A stretch of 64,000 bases of DNA from Sphingobium fuliginis (GCF_004152845.1 NZ_SEON01000013.1:1-64000); one strand, 5' to 3'. Positions 41,193-50,830 are shown, counted from the stretch's first letter. Notes: generated by a model not told the origin, from the letters alone. Made by a program: numbers and translations.

Positions 41193-41217
41193 AACGGCCT
41201 GCGGCCTTCCGCGTTCC
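41193..41217 (-). promoter_or_regulatory. EcfG (general stress response) promoter
   Basis: On the minus strand GGAAC (41217-41213) is followed after 17 bp by GTT (41195-41193), preceded by C. This matches the alphaproteobacterial EcfG consensus GGAAC-N16/17-cGTT. It is placed 42 bp before the start of the small Gln-rich gene. Confidence 0.75.
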
Positions 41218-41243
41218 AGCAAAAGCGCCCAACGGTTAGGCGC

Positions 41244-41286
41244 TTGACTTACCCCGTTCCGTTTCCTATGCGTTCTCCATCCGTTC
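41244..41286 (+). promoter_or_regulatory. lexA promoter with SOS box
   Basis: TTGACT (41244-41249), 17 bp, then TATGCG (41267-41272) forms the promoter. GTTC (41272-41275), 7 bp, GTTC (41283-41286) is the alphaproteobacterial LexA operator. It overlaps the expected transcription start, so LexA would block its own gene. Confidence 0.8.
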
Positions 41287-41304
41287 CAAGGAGGGCAAGG
41301 CGAG

Positions 41305-41991
41305 ATGTTGACACCCAAGCAACAGGAATTGCTGAGCTTCATTCAGACCCGGCTGGAGGAGGGAGGCGTATCCCCCTCTTTCGAGGAGATGAAGGAAGCG
41401 CTGGACCTGCGGTCCAAATCCGGCATCCACCGCCTGATCAATGCGTTGGAGGAACGCGGTTTCATCCGCCGCCTGCCCAATCGCGCCCGCGCACTGGAAG
41501 TGCTCAAGCTGCCCGATGCCATGCATCGCGCTCCCAAGGTCGTCGTGCCTGCCAAGCCGCCGCTGACGCCCGGTCCGGTGGCCAGCAGGCCCCCGGTCGC
41601 CGCCAACGACATATTGGAGATTCCGCTGCACGGCCGGATCGCGGCGGGCGTGCCGATCGAGGCGCTGGAGGGGCAGAACATGCTTTCCGTTCCTGCCGCG
41701 CTGCTGGGCACCGGGGATCATTATGCGCTGGAAGTGGCGGGGGATTCAATGGTCGAAGCGGGCATTCTGGACGGCGATTTCGCGCTTATCCAGCGCACCG
41801 ACGTCGCGCGCGAGGGGCAGATCGTGGTCGCCCTGATCGACGAAAATGAAGCGACGCTGAAATATTTCCGGCGTGAGGGTCCGAAGGTCAGGCTCGATCC
41901 CGCCAACAGCGCCTATGAACCGCAGATCTACGACCCTCGGCAGGTCCGCATCCAGGGCAAGCTGGCCGGGTTGCTGCGCCGATATAACTGA
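41305..41991 (+). CDS. lexA: SOS repressor LexA
   Basis: This 228-aa repressor has an N-terminal winged helix (1-65), a Pro-rich linker and a C-terminal S24 protease domain. The autocleavage site is Ala114-Gly115, Ser148 (GDSM) is the nucleophile and Lys186 is the general base. GGAGGG lies upstream of the ATG. The last 64 bp overlap the convergent comEC gene. The operator upstream indicates autoregulation. Confidence 0.96.
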   Translation: MLTPKQQELLSFIQTRLEEGGVSPSFEEMKEALDLRSKSGIHRLINALEERGFIRRLPNRARALEVLKLPDAMHRAPKVVVPAKPPLTPGPVASRPPVAANDILEIPLHGRIAAGVPIEALEGQNMLSVPAALLGTGDHYALEVAGDSMVEAGILDGDFALIQRTDVAREGQIVVALIDENEATLKYFRREGPKVRLDPANSAYEPQIYDPRQVRIQGKLAGLLRRYN

Positions 41992-44147
41992 TGCTTCCTG
42001 TATTCGCGCGGCCGGCGGGAAGACCGCGCGACCCAGGGGTGCTCGTCATGCCACGCCTTCGCGCTGCGCATGGTGCCATGGTCCAGATCGATGGTCAGGC
42101 CACCCGTCCTGGCGAGGAAGTGTCGATCCACCTTCAGCCAGCGTGGGCGACAGGCGCCCGGCAGGCGGCGGTCGCTGACGACGATGTCTGAATAGGCGCA
42201 ATCCCGCGCCAGTATCGCATTATCGATCCTCACGCTGCTTCGCGTCAGCAACAGGTTCCAGTTCCGGCCCCCTCCCTTCAGGCGAACGGCGCATAGATCG
42301 GGAGAACAGCGGGCCTGGGGCAGCGCCGTCAATGCCTGCAAGATACCGTCATAACCCGCGCTTTCCGCCATGACGTCGCGCGCATAGCCGCCGGCTCGCG
42401 CCCGCAGCATCGCCATGCCGCCATCGGCAGTGCGCACCGCGACATGCCGGCCGTCCCCGCTTATCAATATGGCGGGCATCGGGCTGGTCAGGACCATCAT
42501 GACGCCGGTGGTCACGGGCATCAGACCCGCCCAGCGCCACCGGCTTCGCCATAGCAGGCACCACAGCATGCCCAGCAGCATCAGGCCGAACACTACGCCC
42601 GACTGGGCGGGCGCCAGTACCACCGCCCAAGGGCTGGACGCCACGCCATGGGCAATCAGCAACAGCAGGTCGATCGATCGCGCGGCAAGCCACCAGAAGG
42701 GCGCACCCCACCCGCCTAGGTCCAGCAGCAAGGCCGTCGCCTCCAGCGGCATGACCACCAGGGTCGTAAGCGGTATGGCCACCAGATTGGCGATCGATCC
42801 CAACATGCCCGCCTTGTGGAAATGGAACAGCGCTATCGGCGCCAGCACCAGCTCCACGACCAGGCCGGTCGCCAGCATGCCCGCAAGATTGCGCCCGATC
42901 CGGCGCCCCACCCCTTCGCCACGCGGCGCGAGAAAGGCGCGGAAGGCCGAATGCTCGCCCAGCGACACCAAGGCTATCACGGCCGCGAAGCTCATCTGGA
43001 AACTCGGCCCCACCAGTGCTTCTGGCCAGAGGATCAGCACCACCAGCGCCCCCGCCGCCACGAGCCTGAGCGTGATCGCGTCCCGCCCCATCGCCAGTCC
43101 GCCCAGCACAAGCAGGGCAGCGACGCAGGATCGCACGGTCGGCACCTCTGCGCCGGTCAGAAGCGTATAGCCGATGCCCGCCAGAGCGCCGCCGCCCGCG
43201 GCCAGCAGCATCAGCGGCCAGTCGAGAGCCGCCCGGCGGCTGAGCGCCATCAGCCGCATCAACAGGAAGATCACCGCAGCGATCAGGGCCGTGACATGCA
43301 GACCGCTGATCGACAGCAGATGCGCAAGGCCGCTCCGACGCATCGCCTCCGCATCTGCCTGCGCGATTGCGCCCTGATCACCCGTGGCCAGGGCAGCGGC
43401 GATGCCGGCGCCCTGTCCCGGAACGCGCTCCAGGATATGCTCGAACAGACGCGCCCTCAACCGGGGGCCGGCCGTGGCCGGCCGCAGGACCGTGAGCGGC
43501 GGCAGCACACGCCCGGTCGCGCCGACGCCCTCGAAATAGGCGCGGCGCGCAAAATCATAGCCGCCCGGCAGGCTGGGCGGCGCAGGCGGCATCAGCCTTG
43601 TGCGGAAGGCTATGATGGCTCCCTCCCCGACCCCCGGCGGCATCGACGCATCGTCAAGATTGACGCGCACCAGGGGCGGCAGGGCAGGCACGCCGACAGG
43701 CCGGACCAGCACGCGACTCATGTGCTGCGCGGGCAGCCTTTCGACCGACCGGACCTCCCCCTTCAGCGAGATGAAGGCGGGGCGGTCGAGGGGCGGCGAT
43801 CCGACGATCGTCGCTTTCCCCCAGACCAGCAGGCACCCCGCACAGGCAAGAATGCCACCGACGACGATCGCCTGACGCACCCGGCCACCGGGCGGCAAAA
43901 GCAGCGCGGCGCAGGCGACCGCAAGCGTCACGCAGCAAAAGGCCAGCCATTCCAGCCGATTAGGCAGAAGGAACCAGGCCGCGATTCCCGCAGCCAGGGC
44001 GACCGGAACCCATAGCGGCAACCGTTCGCGCTCCTCCTCCAGCCACAGCTCCACGCCGCGCCAAATCCGCGCTGCTTTCCCCCGGGCCGAACTGACAACG
44101 GAGGTTTGTCGTGGCTCGAAAGCCATGCTAGGGGGCGTCGCGATCAT
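41928..44147 (-). CDS. comEC: ComEC/Rec2-type DNA uptake channel protein
   Basis: This 739-aa polytopic protein has an N-terminal DUF4131 region with two membrane helices and a competence domain at about 240-520 (ALATGDQGAI, LAHLLSISGLHVTALIAAV, VPTVRSCVAALL). A C-terminal part follows without a recognisable complete metallo-beta-lactamase domain. ComEC carries single-stranded DNA across the inner membrane during transformation. Start ATG 44147 is 26 bp from divergent gltX. The last 64 bp overlap lexA on the other strand, so the protein C-terminus is fixed by lexA coding sequence. Confidence 0.9.
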   Translation of the reverse strand: MIATPPSMAFEPRQTSVVSSARGKAARIWRGVELWLEEERERLPLWVPVALAAGIAAWFLLPNRLEWLAFCCVTLAVACAALLLPPGGRVRQAIVVGGILACAGCLLVWGKATIVGSPPLDRPAFISLKGEVRSVERLPAQHMSRVLVRPVGVPALPPLVRVNLDDASMPPGVGEGAIIAFRTRLMPPAPPSLPGGYDFARRAYFEGVGATGRVLPPLTVLRPATAGPRLRARLFEHILERVPGQGAGIAAALATGDQGAIAQADAEAMRRSGLAHLLSISGLHVTALIAAVIFLLMRLMALSRRAALDWPLMLLAAGGGALAGIGYTLLTGAEVPTVRSCVAALLVLGGLAMGRDAITLRLVAAGALVVLILWPEALVGPSFQMSFAAVIALVSLGEHSAFRAFLAPRGEGVGRRIGRNLAGMLATGLVVELVLAPIALFHFHKAGMLGSIANLVAIPLTTLVVMPLEATALLLDLGGWGAPFWWLAARSIDLLLLIAHGVASSPWAVVLAPAQSGVVFGLMLLGMLWCLLWRSRWRWAGLMPVTTGVMMVLTSPMPAILISGDGRHVAVRTADGGMAMLRARAGGYARDVMAESAGYDGILQALTALPQARCSPDLCAVRLKGGGRNWNLLLTRSSVRIDNAILARDCAYSDIVVSDRRLPGACRPRWLKVDRHFLARTGGLTIDLDHGTMRSAKAWHDEHPWVARSSRRPREYRKHQLYRRSNPASLPWMRTCRGS

Positions 44148-44173
44148 GGATGGGTCGGGTGGTATCCGGGCGA

Positions 44174-45628
44174 ATGGCAGGGAATGAAACGGTGAGTGCT
44201 ACAGGTTCGAACAAGCAGGTAGTAACCCGTTTTGCGCCGTCGCCTACCGGTTTTCTTCACATCGGCGGCGCGCGCACCGCACTATTCAACTGGCTGTTCG
44301 CGCGTCATCACGGCGGCAAGTTCCTGCTGCGGATCGAGGACACCGACCGGGCCCGCTCCACCGAGGAAGCGGTCGCCGCCATCTTCGACGGGCTGGAATG
44401 GCTGGGGCTGGGCGGCGACGAACCGGCGGTCTTCCAGTTCGAGCGCACGCCACGCCATGCCGAAGTGGCGAACCAGATGCTCGCCTCCGGCCATGCCTAT
44501 CGCTGCTATGCGACACCCGAGGAACTGGCGGAACTGCGCGAGCGGCAGCGCGCCGCCAAGCAGCCGATGCGCTATGACGGGCGGTGGCGGGACCGCGATC
44601 CTTCCGAGGCCCCGGAAGGCGCGCCCTTCGTCATCCGCCTGAAAGCGCCGCGCGAAGGCGAGACGGCGATCGAGGACGCCGTGCAGGGCCGCGTCGTCGT
44701 CCAGAATGCGGAGCTGGACGACATGATCCTGCTGCGTTCGGACGGCACGCCCACCTATATGCTGGCGGTGGTGGTCGACGACCATGACATGGGCGTCACC
44801 CATGTCATTCGCGGCGACGACCATCTCAACAATGCGTTCCGCCAGCTAGGCATCATAAAGGCGATGAATTGGGAAGAGCCCATCTACGCCCATATCCCGC
44901 TGATCCATGGGGCCGACGGCGCGAAGCTGTCCAAGCGGCACGGCGCGCTTGGCGTCGATGCCTATCGCGACGAGTTGGGCATGCTGCCCGAAGCGGTGTT
45001 CAACTATCTGCTGCGACTCGGCTGGGGCCATGGCGACGAGGAGATCATTTCCCGCGAGCGTGCGGTGGAACTCTTTGATATTTCAGGTGTCGGCCGCTCG
45101 CCCTCTCGCTTCGACATCAAGAAGCTGGAGAATCTGAACGGCCATTATCTGCGCGAGGCGGATGACGCACGCCTTGCCGCGCTGGTCGCGCCAAGGGTTG
45201 CGGCAAGGTTGAACATCGATCTGCCGGAGGATGGCGAGAAACGGCTTGCCGAGGCCATGCCGTCGCTCAAGCCGCGCGCCAGGACGCTTAACGAAATTGC
45301 GGAGGGCGCCGAATTCTTGTTCAAAAATTGCCCGCTCGATTTTGACGAGAAGGCGCTTGCTCTGCTAGACGATTCCGCACGCGCGCTGCTGGGACAGACA
45401 GCCGACGCTCTTGCACCCGTCCAGTCCTGGACGGTCGAAGCGATCGAAGAAGCCATTCGCCGCGTGGCAGAGGATGCCGGCCTCGGGCTTGGAAAGGTCG
45501 CGCAGCCTTTGCGCGCGGCGCTGACCGGTCGCACGGTTTCGCCGGGAATTTTCGACGTCCTTTTCCTTCTGGGGAAGACGGAGAGCTTGGAACGATTGGC
45601 CGCTGTGAGGCACGCATCGGCCAATTGA
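44174..45628 (+). CDS. gltX: Glutamyl-tRNA synthetase
   Basis: This 484-aa class I synthetase charges tRNA with glutamate. The HIGH-type motif is in RFAPSPTGFLHIGGARTALFN, and the KMSKS-type motif is GAKLSKRHGA. The C-terminal anticodon-binding helices are present. ATG 44174 (MAGNETV) is used; GTG 44192 is possible. gltA follows after 17 bp. Alphaproteobacteria often carry two GltX paralogues, and this could be either. Confidence 0.94.
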   Translation: MAGNETVSATGSNKQVVTRFAPSPTGFLHIGGARTALFNWLFARHHGGKFLLRIEDTDRARSTEEAVAAIFDGLEWLGLGGDEPAVFQFERTPRHAEVANQMLASGHAYRCYATPEELAELRERQRAAKQPMRYDGRWRDRDPSEAPEGAPFVIRLKAPREGETAIEDAVQGRVVVQNAELDDMILLRSDGTPTYMLAVVVDDHDMGVTHVIRGDDHLNNAFRQLGIIKAMNWEEPIYAHIPLIHGADGAKLSKRHGALGVDAYRDELGMLPEAVFNYLLRLGWGHGDEEIISRERAVELFDISGVGRSPSRFDIKKLENLNGHYLREADDARLAALVAPRVAARLNIDLPEDGEKRLAEAMPSLKPRARTLNEIAEGAEFLFKNCPLDFDEKALALLDDSARALLGQTADALAPVQSWTVEAIEEAIRRVAEDAGLGLGKVAQPLRAALTGRTVSPGIFDVLFLLGKTESLERLAAVRHASAN

Positions 45629-45645
45629 AGTATCAGGAGAATACC

Positions 45646-46932
45646 ATGTCGGATAACAATGCCACTTTGAGCGTCGACGGCAACGCGAAAGACTATGCCA
45701 TTCTGAACGGCACGGTCGGACCGCAGGTCATCGACGTTCGCAAGCTCTACGCCAACACCGGCATGTTTACCTACGACCCCGGCTTCACCTCGACCGCGAG
45801 CTGCGATTCGGGCCTGACCTATATCGACGGCGACGCCGGTGTGCTGCTGCATCGCGGCTATCCGATCGACCAGCTTGCCGAACAGTCGAGCTTCATGGAA
45901 GTGTCCTACCTCCTCCTCAACGGCGAACTGCCCTCGAAGAAGGAACTGGAGGATTTCACGCGCACCATCACGCGCCACACCATGGTGCATGAGCAGCTCA
46001 CCACCTTCTACCGCGGTTTCCGCCGCGATGCCCACCCGATGGCGATCATGTGCGGCGTGGTCGGCGCGCTCTCGGCCTTCTATCACGACTCCACCGACAT
46101 CAACGATCCGGAACAGCGCAAGATCGCCAGCCACCGCCTGATCGCCAAGATGCCGACGATCGCGGCGATGGCGTATAAATATTCGGTGGGCCAGCCCTTC
46201 GTCTATCCGCGCAACGACCTCAGCTACACCGCCAACTTCCTGAACATGACCTTCTCGGTCCCGGCGGAGGAATATGTCATCGATCCGGTCGTCGTCGACG
46301 CGATGGACAAGATCTTCACGCTGCACGCCGACCATGAACAGAACGCGTCCACATCGACCGTGCGTCTGGCCGGCTCGTCCGGCGCCAACCCCTTCGCGTG
46401 CATCGCGGCGGGCATCGCCTGCCTCTGGGGTCCGGCGCATGGCGGCGCCAACGAAGCCGCGCTCAACATGCTGCGCGAAATCGGCACCGTCGACCGCATT
46501 CCGGAATATATCGCCCGCGCCAAGAACAAGGACGATCCGTTCCGCCTGATGGGCTTCGGCCATCGCGTCTACAAAAATTACGATCCGCGCGCGACCGTGA
46601 TGCAGAAGACCGCGAAGGACGTCCTGGCGAAGCTGGGCGTCGACGATCCGATCTTCGACGTGGCGAAGGAACTGGAGCAGATCGCGCTTCACGATCCTTA
46701 TTTCATCGAAAAGAAGCTCTATCCGAATGTCGACTTCTATTCGGGCGTGATCCTCTCGGCCATCGGTTTCCCGACCGAGATGTTCACCGTGCTCTTCGCC
46801 CTTGCCCGCACCGTCGGCTGGGTCGCGCAGTGGAACGAAATGATCTCCGACCCTGCGCAGAAGATCGGCCGTCCGCGCCAGCTCTACACCGGCCCGGCGC
46901 AGCGCGATTATGTCCCCGTCGACAAGCGCTAG
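45646..46932 (+). CDS. gltA: Citrate synthase (type II)
   Basis: This 428-aa enzyme condenses acetyl-CoA and oxaloacetate. The active-site histidines are in AHGGANEAALNML and GFGHRVYKNYDPRA, and the essential Asp lies in VDFYSGVIL. AGGAGA at 45634 precedes the ATG at 45646. The N-terminal domain typical of large hexameric Gram-negative enzymes is present. A strong terminator follows. Confidence 0.96.
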   Translation: MSDNNATLSVDGNAKDYAILNGTVGPQVIDVRKLYANTGMFTYDPGFTSTASCDSGLTYIDGDAGVLLHRGYPIDQLAEQSSFMEVSYLLLNGELPSKKELEDFTRTITRHTMVHEQLTTFYRGFRRDAHPMAIMCGVVGALSAFYHDSTDINDPEQRKIASHRLIAKMPTIAAMAYKYSVGQPFVYPRNDLSYTANFLNMTFSVPAEEYVIDPVVVDAMDKIFTLHADHEQNASTSTVRLAGSSGANPFACIAAGIACLWGPAHGGANEAALNMLREIGTVDRIPEYIARAKNKDDPFRLMGFGHRVYKNYDPRATVMQKTAKDVLAKLGVDDPIFDVAKELEQIALHDPYFIEKKLYPNVDFYSGVILSAIGFPTEMFTVLFALARTVGWVAQWNEMISDPAQKIGRPRQLYTGPAQRDYVPVDKR

Positions 46933-46955
46933 TCTGCACTGGCAATGAGGCAGGG

Positions 46956-46988
46956 AAGCGGCGTCCGTTTGGACGCCGCTTTTATTTT
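46956..46988 (+). terminator. Intrinsic terminator of gltA
   Basis: An 11-bp GC-rich stem (AAGCGGCGTCC with its complement) and a GTTT loop are followed by TTTATTTT, 24 bp after the gltA stop. Bases 46989-47137 show no gene. Confidence 0.9.
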
Positions 46989-47137
46989 GGCGGGAGTTGG
47001 CCGGTTGCTGACAGGGAGCGCCCCATGATCCCGCACAGGCGGGAACCCGGTCCCCGCTTCAAGGGATCATTGCCCCGTCTGATCCGTGCTCCTCCTTGGC
47101 AGGAGTACGGTTTACCCAGACCGAATATCGATGTCCG

Positions 47138-48520
47138 CTATACGCCCAAAGCCGGAAGCAGCAGCGTGAACCGCGCCCCGCCTTCGGGCGCGTCGTCGAT
47201 ACGGATGTCGCCGCCCATGGCGCGAGCCAGACGCCGCGAAATGTAGAGGCCAAGGCCGCTGCCGCCCGCGTCGCTGCGGCCCAGTCGCTCGAACTTGTCG
47301 AAGATGCGCTCCCTGCTGTCGGCGGCTATGCCATCGCCCTGGTCCAGCACCGCGATCCAGGCCTCGCCGTCCGACCGCCCTGTCTCTATCCGAACGGCAG
47401 ACCCTTCGGGCGCATAGCGCACGGCGTTGCCGACAAGGTTCATCAGGATCTGCAAGGCGCGGCGAAATTCACCGATGGCCGGTTCCGCGACCGTCAGCGC
47501 AGGGGCGAGGATGCTGATCCCCCGATCCTGCGCCTTTACGAGGAACAGCCCGGCGGCCCGGCGCCCGACATCGGCCAGGTCGATCTCTTCCGCGGTCACG
47601 CTGAAATCCGGCCGGTCGATCGCCTGCAGGTCCGCCAGATCGTCGATCAGCGCCATCAGATGACGCCCCGCCGCCGAAATGTCGCTGGCATAGCCCAGAT
47701 AGTCCGGCCGCAACGGCCCCTCCAATTGCGCGCCGATCGAATCCGCATTGGCGATGATCCGCCCCAAAGGCCGTCGCAAAGAACGGTCCAGCCTCTTCCC
47801 GAACTCGGCGGGATAGAATGGCAGCGGTTCCGGCGTGGCGAGCGGCGCCGTCACCGCGCGGTCGACGGGCAAAGCCTTGCCGCGATAACCCACCAACTGG
47901 CCCGCGAGATCGAACATTGGAAAGCCAGACAGCATGAAGCGCTGCGCCGGATCGCTCGTCAATCCCGCCACCTGATCGCGAAAGGCGCGCCGCTGCGCGA
48001 AGCCGCGCAGGATCGCCAGGTCGCCTTCGGCATCCGGGCGCAATTCGAAATAGCTCGTGAAGCGGCTGCCCGGCAAAGGCGAGGCGGATGGCAACGCGCC
48101 CTCGCCGCCCAACCCCTCATGCACCATCTGGAAGCGCAACTGGGTATCGATCTGCCACGTCCAACCGTCGGACAGGGCAGCGATGTCGGTCTCTCGCCGC
48201 GCCAGATCCAGCGGCGCCGCGACCGCCTGCCGCTCATGCCAGTCGATGATGGAAAGCTGCACCCGTTCGGCCTCGGGCTTGGCGCGCACCCACATGTCGA
48301 TGTCACCACGCTCCGCCGCGGCCACGACCGGGCGGGACAGGGCAATGCCCAGATGCGCCGCCAGCCGCGCCATCGCCGCCAATTGCGGGACCGCCAGCGC
48401 GCTGCCGAGATCGCCGCCCGCCTCCTGCTGAAGGGCCAGCACGGGTGCATCCGCACTCAGCAGCCGGCCATCCGCAGCAACCGTCGCCCGGATGATGGCG
48501 GGATGCGCGGGCATGTTCAT
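47138..48520 (-). CDS. Histidine-kinase-like protein lacking the phospho-acceptor His
   Basis: This 460-aa protein has a PAS-like N-terminal half and a C-terminal HisKA-like plus HATPase region. N box (NLVGNAVRYAPEG), G1 (LDQGDGIA) and G2 (GGSGLGLYISRR) are intact. The H-box helix reads DRSLRRPLGRI where active kinases have SHELRTPL, so the phosphorylated His is Arg. It may bind ATP and signal without autophosphorylation. ATG 48520 overlaps the upstream gene by a base pattern of ATGA. It is the last gene of the four-gene operon. Confidence 0.8.
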   Translation of the reverse strand: MNMPAHPAIIRATVAADGRLLSADAPVLALQQEAGGDLGSALAVPQLAAMARLAAHLGIALSRPVVAAAERGDIDMWVRAKPEAERVQLSIIDWHERQAVAAPLDLARRETDIAALSDGWTWQIDTQLRFQMVHEGLGGEGALPSASPLPGSRFTSYFELRPDAEGDLAILRGFAQRRAFRDQVAGLTSDPAQRFMLSGFPMFDLAGQLVGYRGKALPVDRAVTAPLATPEPLPFYPAEFGKRLDRSLRRPLGRIIANADSIGAQLEGPLRPDYLGYASDISAAGRHLMALIDDLADLQAIDRPDFSVTAEEIDLADVGRRAAGLFLVKAQDRGISILAPALTVAEPAIGEFRRALQILMNLVGNAVRYAPEGSAVRIETGRSDGEAWIAVLDQGDGIAADSRERIFDKFERLGRSDAGGSGLGLYISRRLARAMGGDIRIDDAPEGGARFTLLLPALGV

Positions 48521-49617
48521 CAACCGGCGATCCGCCGCAGATGATCCAGCTTGGCCCGCAGCGCCGCAGGCGCGCGCAGGGCGCCCACCGTCGCGTCGGC
48601 CTGCGTTACGCTCAATTCCTGATAGCGCATGGCTTCCCCGACGATGGTCGCATCGGACAAGGAAGGCCGCACCGGCCGCAATGCCAGCAACAATTGCCGG
48701 TAGTCGCTGTCCGATCCCCCGAGCGCCCGGCATAGAGCGGCAACCTGCCCCACCGGACCCATGACCAGTATGTCCGCGACCTGCGCGCTCTCCATCCGCA
48801 ACCGGCGCCCGGCGAGCGCGGCGAACAGCAGGAAATGCCTGTGCTGCAACGCGGCGGCCATCAGTTCGGGCGCATCGGCGCGCTCGCCCAATTGACGGAC
48901 CAGCCTGTCCGCCGCCGCGATGGGCCCTTGCGCCTCGTCATGCCGGATCAGTTGGCGTTGCGCCGCGGCTTCGACCAGCGGCACCACCGCTTCCGCTTCG
49001 ATCAGGCCGCTCCGCTGGATGATCGCTGCCAGGCAGGCGGCCGCCGTCCACAGCAGTTCCGCAAAGAAGCCCGCCGGCAGATCGGGCTGCATCGGCTGAT
49101 CCTCCGCCGCGGTCATCAGCCAGCGCCCTTCCGCCAGCATCAGCGCGGCAAGCGCTTCGCCCAAGGCGGGATCGTCGGCGGGAAAGAGCGACTCCGCCTC
49201 CGATTCGCTGCCCGAACCGCCATCGGGCCCGCCGAACTGGCGCAGCATCAGGCTGATCCCGCCCCGCATCTGCATATGGGCGAGCAGCGCCGGCCCCAAC
49301 AGGGTCGGCTGCGCGCGCAGCGTCGGCCAGCAAACGGGTTGCGGCCATTGCGCCAACGCCGCCGCGATTTCCGGCCTATCCTCCAGCGCCAGACGCAATC
49401 CGATCTCCATTGCGGTCAGGCATCCGCCAAGATGCCGCCGGGTCTCCGCCACCAGAGCGTCGTGCCGCTCCCGCCCGTCGTCCGGAAAGAAAAACGCCAG
49501 ATCAATGGCATGGCCGACAGGCACGGCGGACATGCCCGCCATGACTTGCGCCATCGGCCAGCAGTCCGCCCGGGTCGGTCCGATCAGGGACGAAAAGGCG
49601 CTCATGCCAGCCAGCAT
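48520..49617 (-). CDS. DUF2336-like helical protein
   Basis: This 365-aa all-helical protein has a C-terminal stretch (MAAALQHRHFLLFAALAGRRLRMESAQVADIL and GQVAALCRALG) like DUF2336 proteins of alphaproteobacteria. DUF2336 has no known function; a regulatory or scaffolding role is guessed in several species. An internal ATG at 49605 is an alternative start. It sits between the nucleotidyltransferase-like gene and the kinase-like gene, with TGA/ATG overlap to the latter. Domain assignment is by eye. Confidence 0.6.
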   Translation of the reverse strand: MLAGMSAFSSLIGPTRADCWPMAQVMAGMSAVPVGHAIDLAFFFPDDGRERHDALVAETRRHLGGCLTAMEIGLRLALEDRPEIAAALAQWPQPVCWPTLRAQPTLLGPALLAHMQMRGGISLMLRQFGGPDGGSGSESEAESLFPADDPALGEALAALMLAEGRWLMTAAEDQPMQPDLPAGFFAELLWTAAACLAAIIQRSGLIEAEAVVPLVEAAAQRQLIRHDEAQGPIAAADRLVRQLGERADAPELMAAALQHRHFLLFAALAGRRLRMESAQVADILVMGPVGQVAALCRALGGSDSDYRQLLLALRPVRPSLSDATIVGEAMRYQELSVTQADATVGALRAPAALRAKLDHLRRIAG

Positions 49618-49663
49618 AATGGCACGTCGTTAAAATGCACTAAACCGTAACGAGCAAAATCGC

Positions 49664-50830
49664 TCAATTCCGGCGGAGCAGGATCATCGTTCCAAGCGAC
49701 CCGATGGCGCACAGCGTCGTCAGGTCGAACATCGGCCCCAGCGCCCCGGCCAGCGACGCCAGCAACAGGGGAATGAGCGCGCTGGCGGGCGTGAAGATCA
49801 TCCACGGCCGCAACGGCCCGGTTTTCTGCCAGCGATCCGCCATCTGGATGATCGCCAGCATCAGCGCCAGATAGGCCGCCGTCGTTCCTCCGCCCGCGAG
49901 CGCGATCCCGCCAAGCGCGAAGGCCGGCGCGATAAAGGCCATCCAGCCCATGGGCAACGGCCGCAGCGCCATCTCGTCCAGCCGATCCGCGGTTTCCGCC
50001 AGCAACAGCGACAGCAGCAGCAGGCAGAAGCCCGTCCCTGTCCACAGCAGTTCGATCGGCACCAGCGCAATCGCACCCAGCGCCATGGCGGCGATCCGCA
50101 CCTGCAGCGCCGGAACCTGCATGCGCATCAGCGCCGGGCTGATCAACCGGGCGGCCGGGCCCAGCAGATATTGTTCGGCCGCGCCCCTGACGCGCCGAAG
50201 CCGCGGCCCGCCGGAAAGCACCGCCTGAGCGGCCAGGTCCGCCTGCTCCTGCGTCTCCACCAGCGCGACGCGCCCTTCCATCAGGTCGTCCTGCGGCACG
50301 GTGATCCGGCGCGCGCCGGCCTGAACAGCGCCCCGCACGAGGGTCAACGCCAGATCCCAGTCCCCGATCATGTCGAGCGTGTTGAACAGCAGGTCCGGAC
50401 TGACCCGGACCAGGCCGGCCCAGCGCTGTCCGGCATCGATCCGTTCGAACGGCGCGCTGGCCCGGCTGTCGTCCGCCACCAGCAGCGCATCGCCCTGCTG
50501 AGCGGCCATCGCCTCGAAATAACCCTGTCCGATGATCGCCCCGTCCGCAACGAGCAGCGTGTCCGCGTCGCGGGGCGCATCGCGCACCATCGACACCATG
50601 TCGCGCACCAGCGCGACGGCGATGCCGTCCGCCGACAGCCGGTCGACGGCCTGCGACAGGGCGGGCGTGATGACGCTGACCAGGATCATCACCCGGTCGG
50701 CGCCCGCGCGCACCGCCTGCCGCGCCTGATACTCGACCAGCGTCTGCCCGGCGAAATGCAGGCTGGCGCGCAGCGACCCGGCCGAATCGCCACCGGCCCG
50801 GCTCGCGCTGAGAATAGCCGCAAAAGTCAT
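49664..50830 (-). CDS. Nucleotidyltransferase / CDP-alcohol phosphatidyltransferase-like fusion, degenerate
   Basis: This 388-aa protein has an N-terminal half (1-200) like sugar nucleotidyltransferases (LVADGAIIGQGYFEAM, RWAGLVRV) and a C-terminal half with about five membrane helices like the CDP-alcohol phosphatidyltransferase fold. The D-G-x2-A-R-x8-G-x3-D-x3-D motif of the latter is absent (ETADRLDEMAL at its place), and the GxGxR loop of the former is also altered. Active fusions of this type make inositol-phosphate lipids or solutes. Activity here is doubtful. Order: second gene of the operon. Confidence 0.5.
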   Translation of the reverse strand: MTFAAILSASRAGGDSAGSLRASLHFAGQTLVEYQARQAVRAGADRVMILVSVITPALSQAVDRLSADGIAVALVRDMVSMVRDAPRDADTLLVADGAIIGQGYFEAMAAQQGDALLVADDSRASAPFERIDAGQRWAGLVRVSPDLLFNTLDMIGDWDLALTLVRGAVQAGARRITVPQDDLMEGRVALVETQEQADLAAQAVLSGGPRLRRVRGAAEQYLLGPAARLISPALMRMQVPALQVRIAAMALGAIALVPIELLWTGTGFCLLLLSLLLAETADRLDEMALRPLPMGWMAFIAPAFALGGIALAGGGTTAAYLALMLAIIQMADRWQKTGPLRPWMIFTPASALIPLLLASLAGALGPMFDLTTLCAIGSLGTMILLRRN

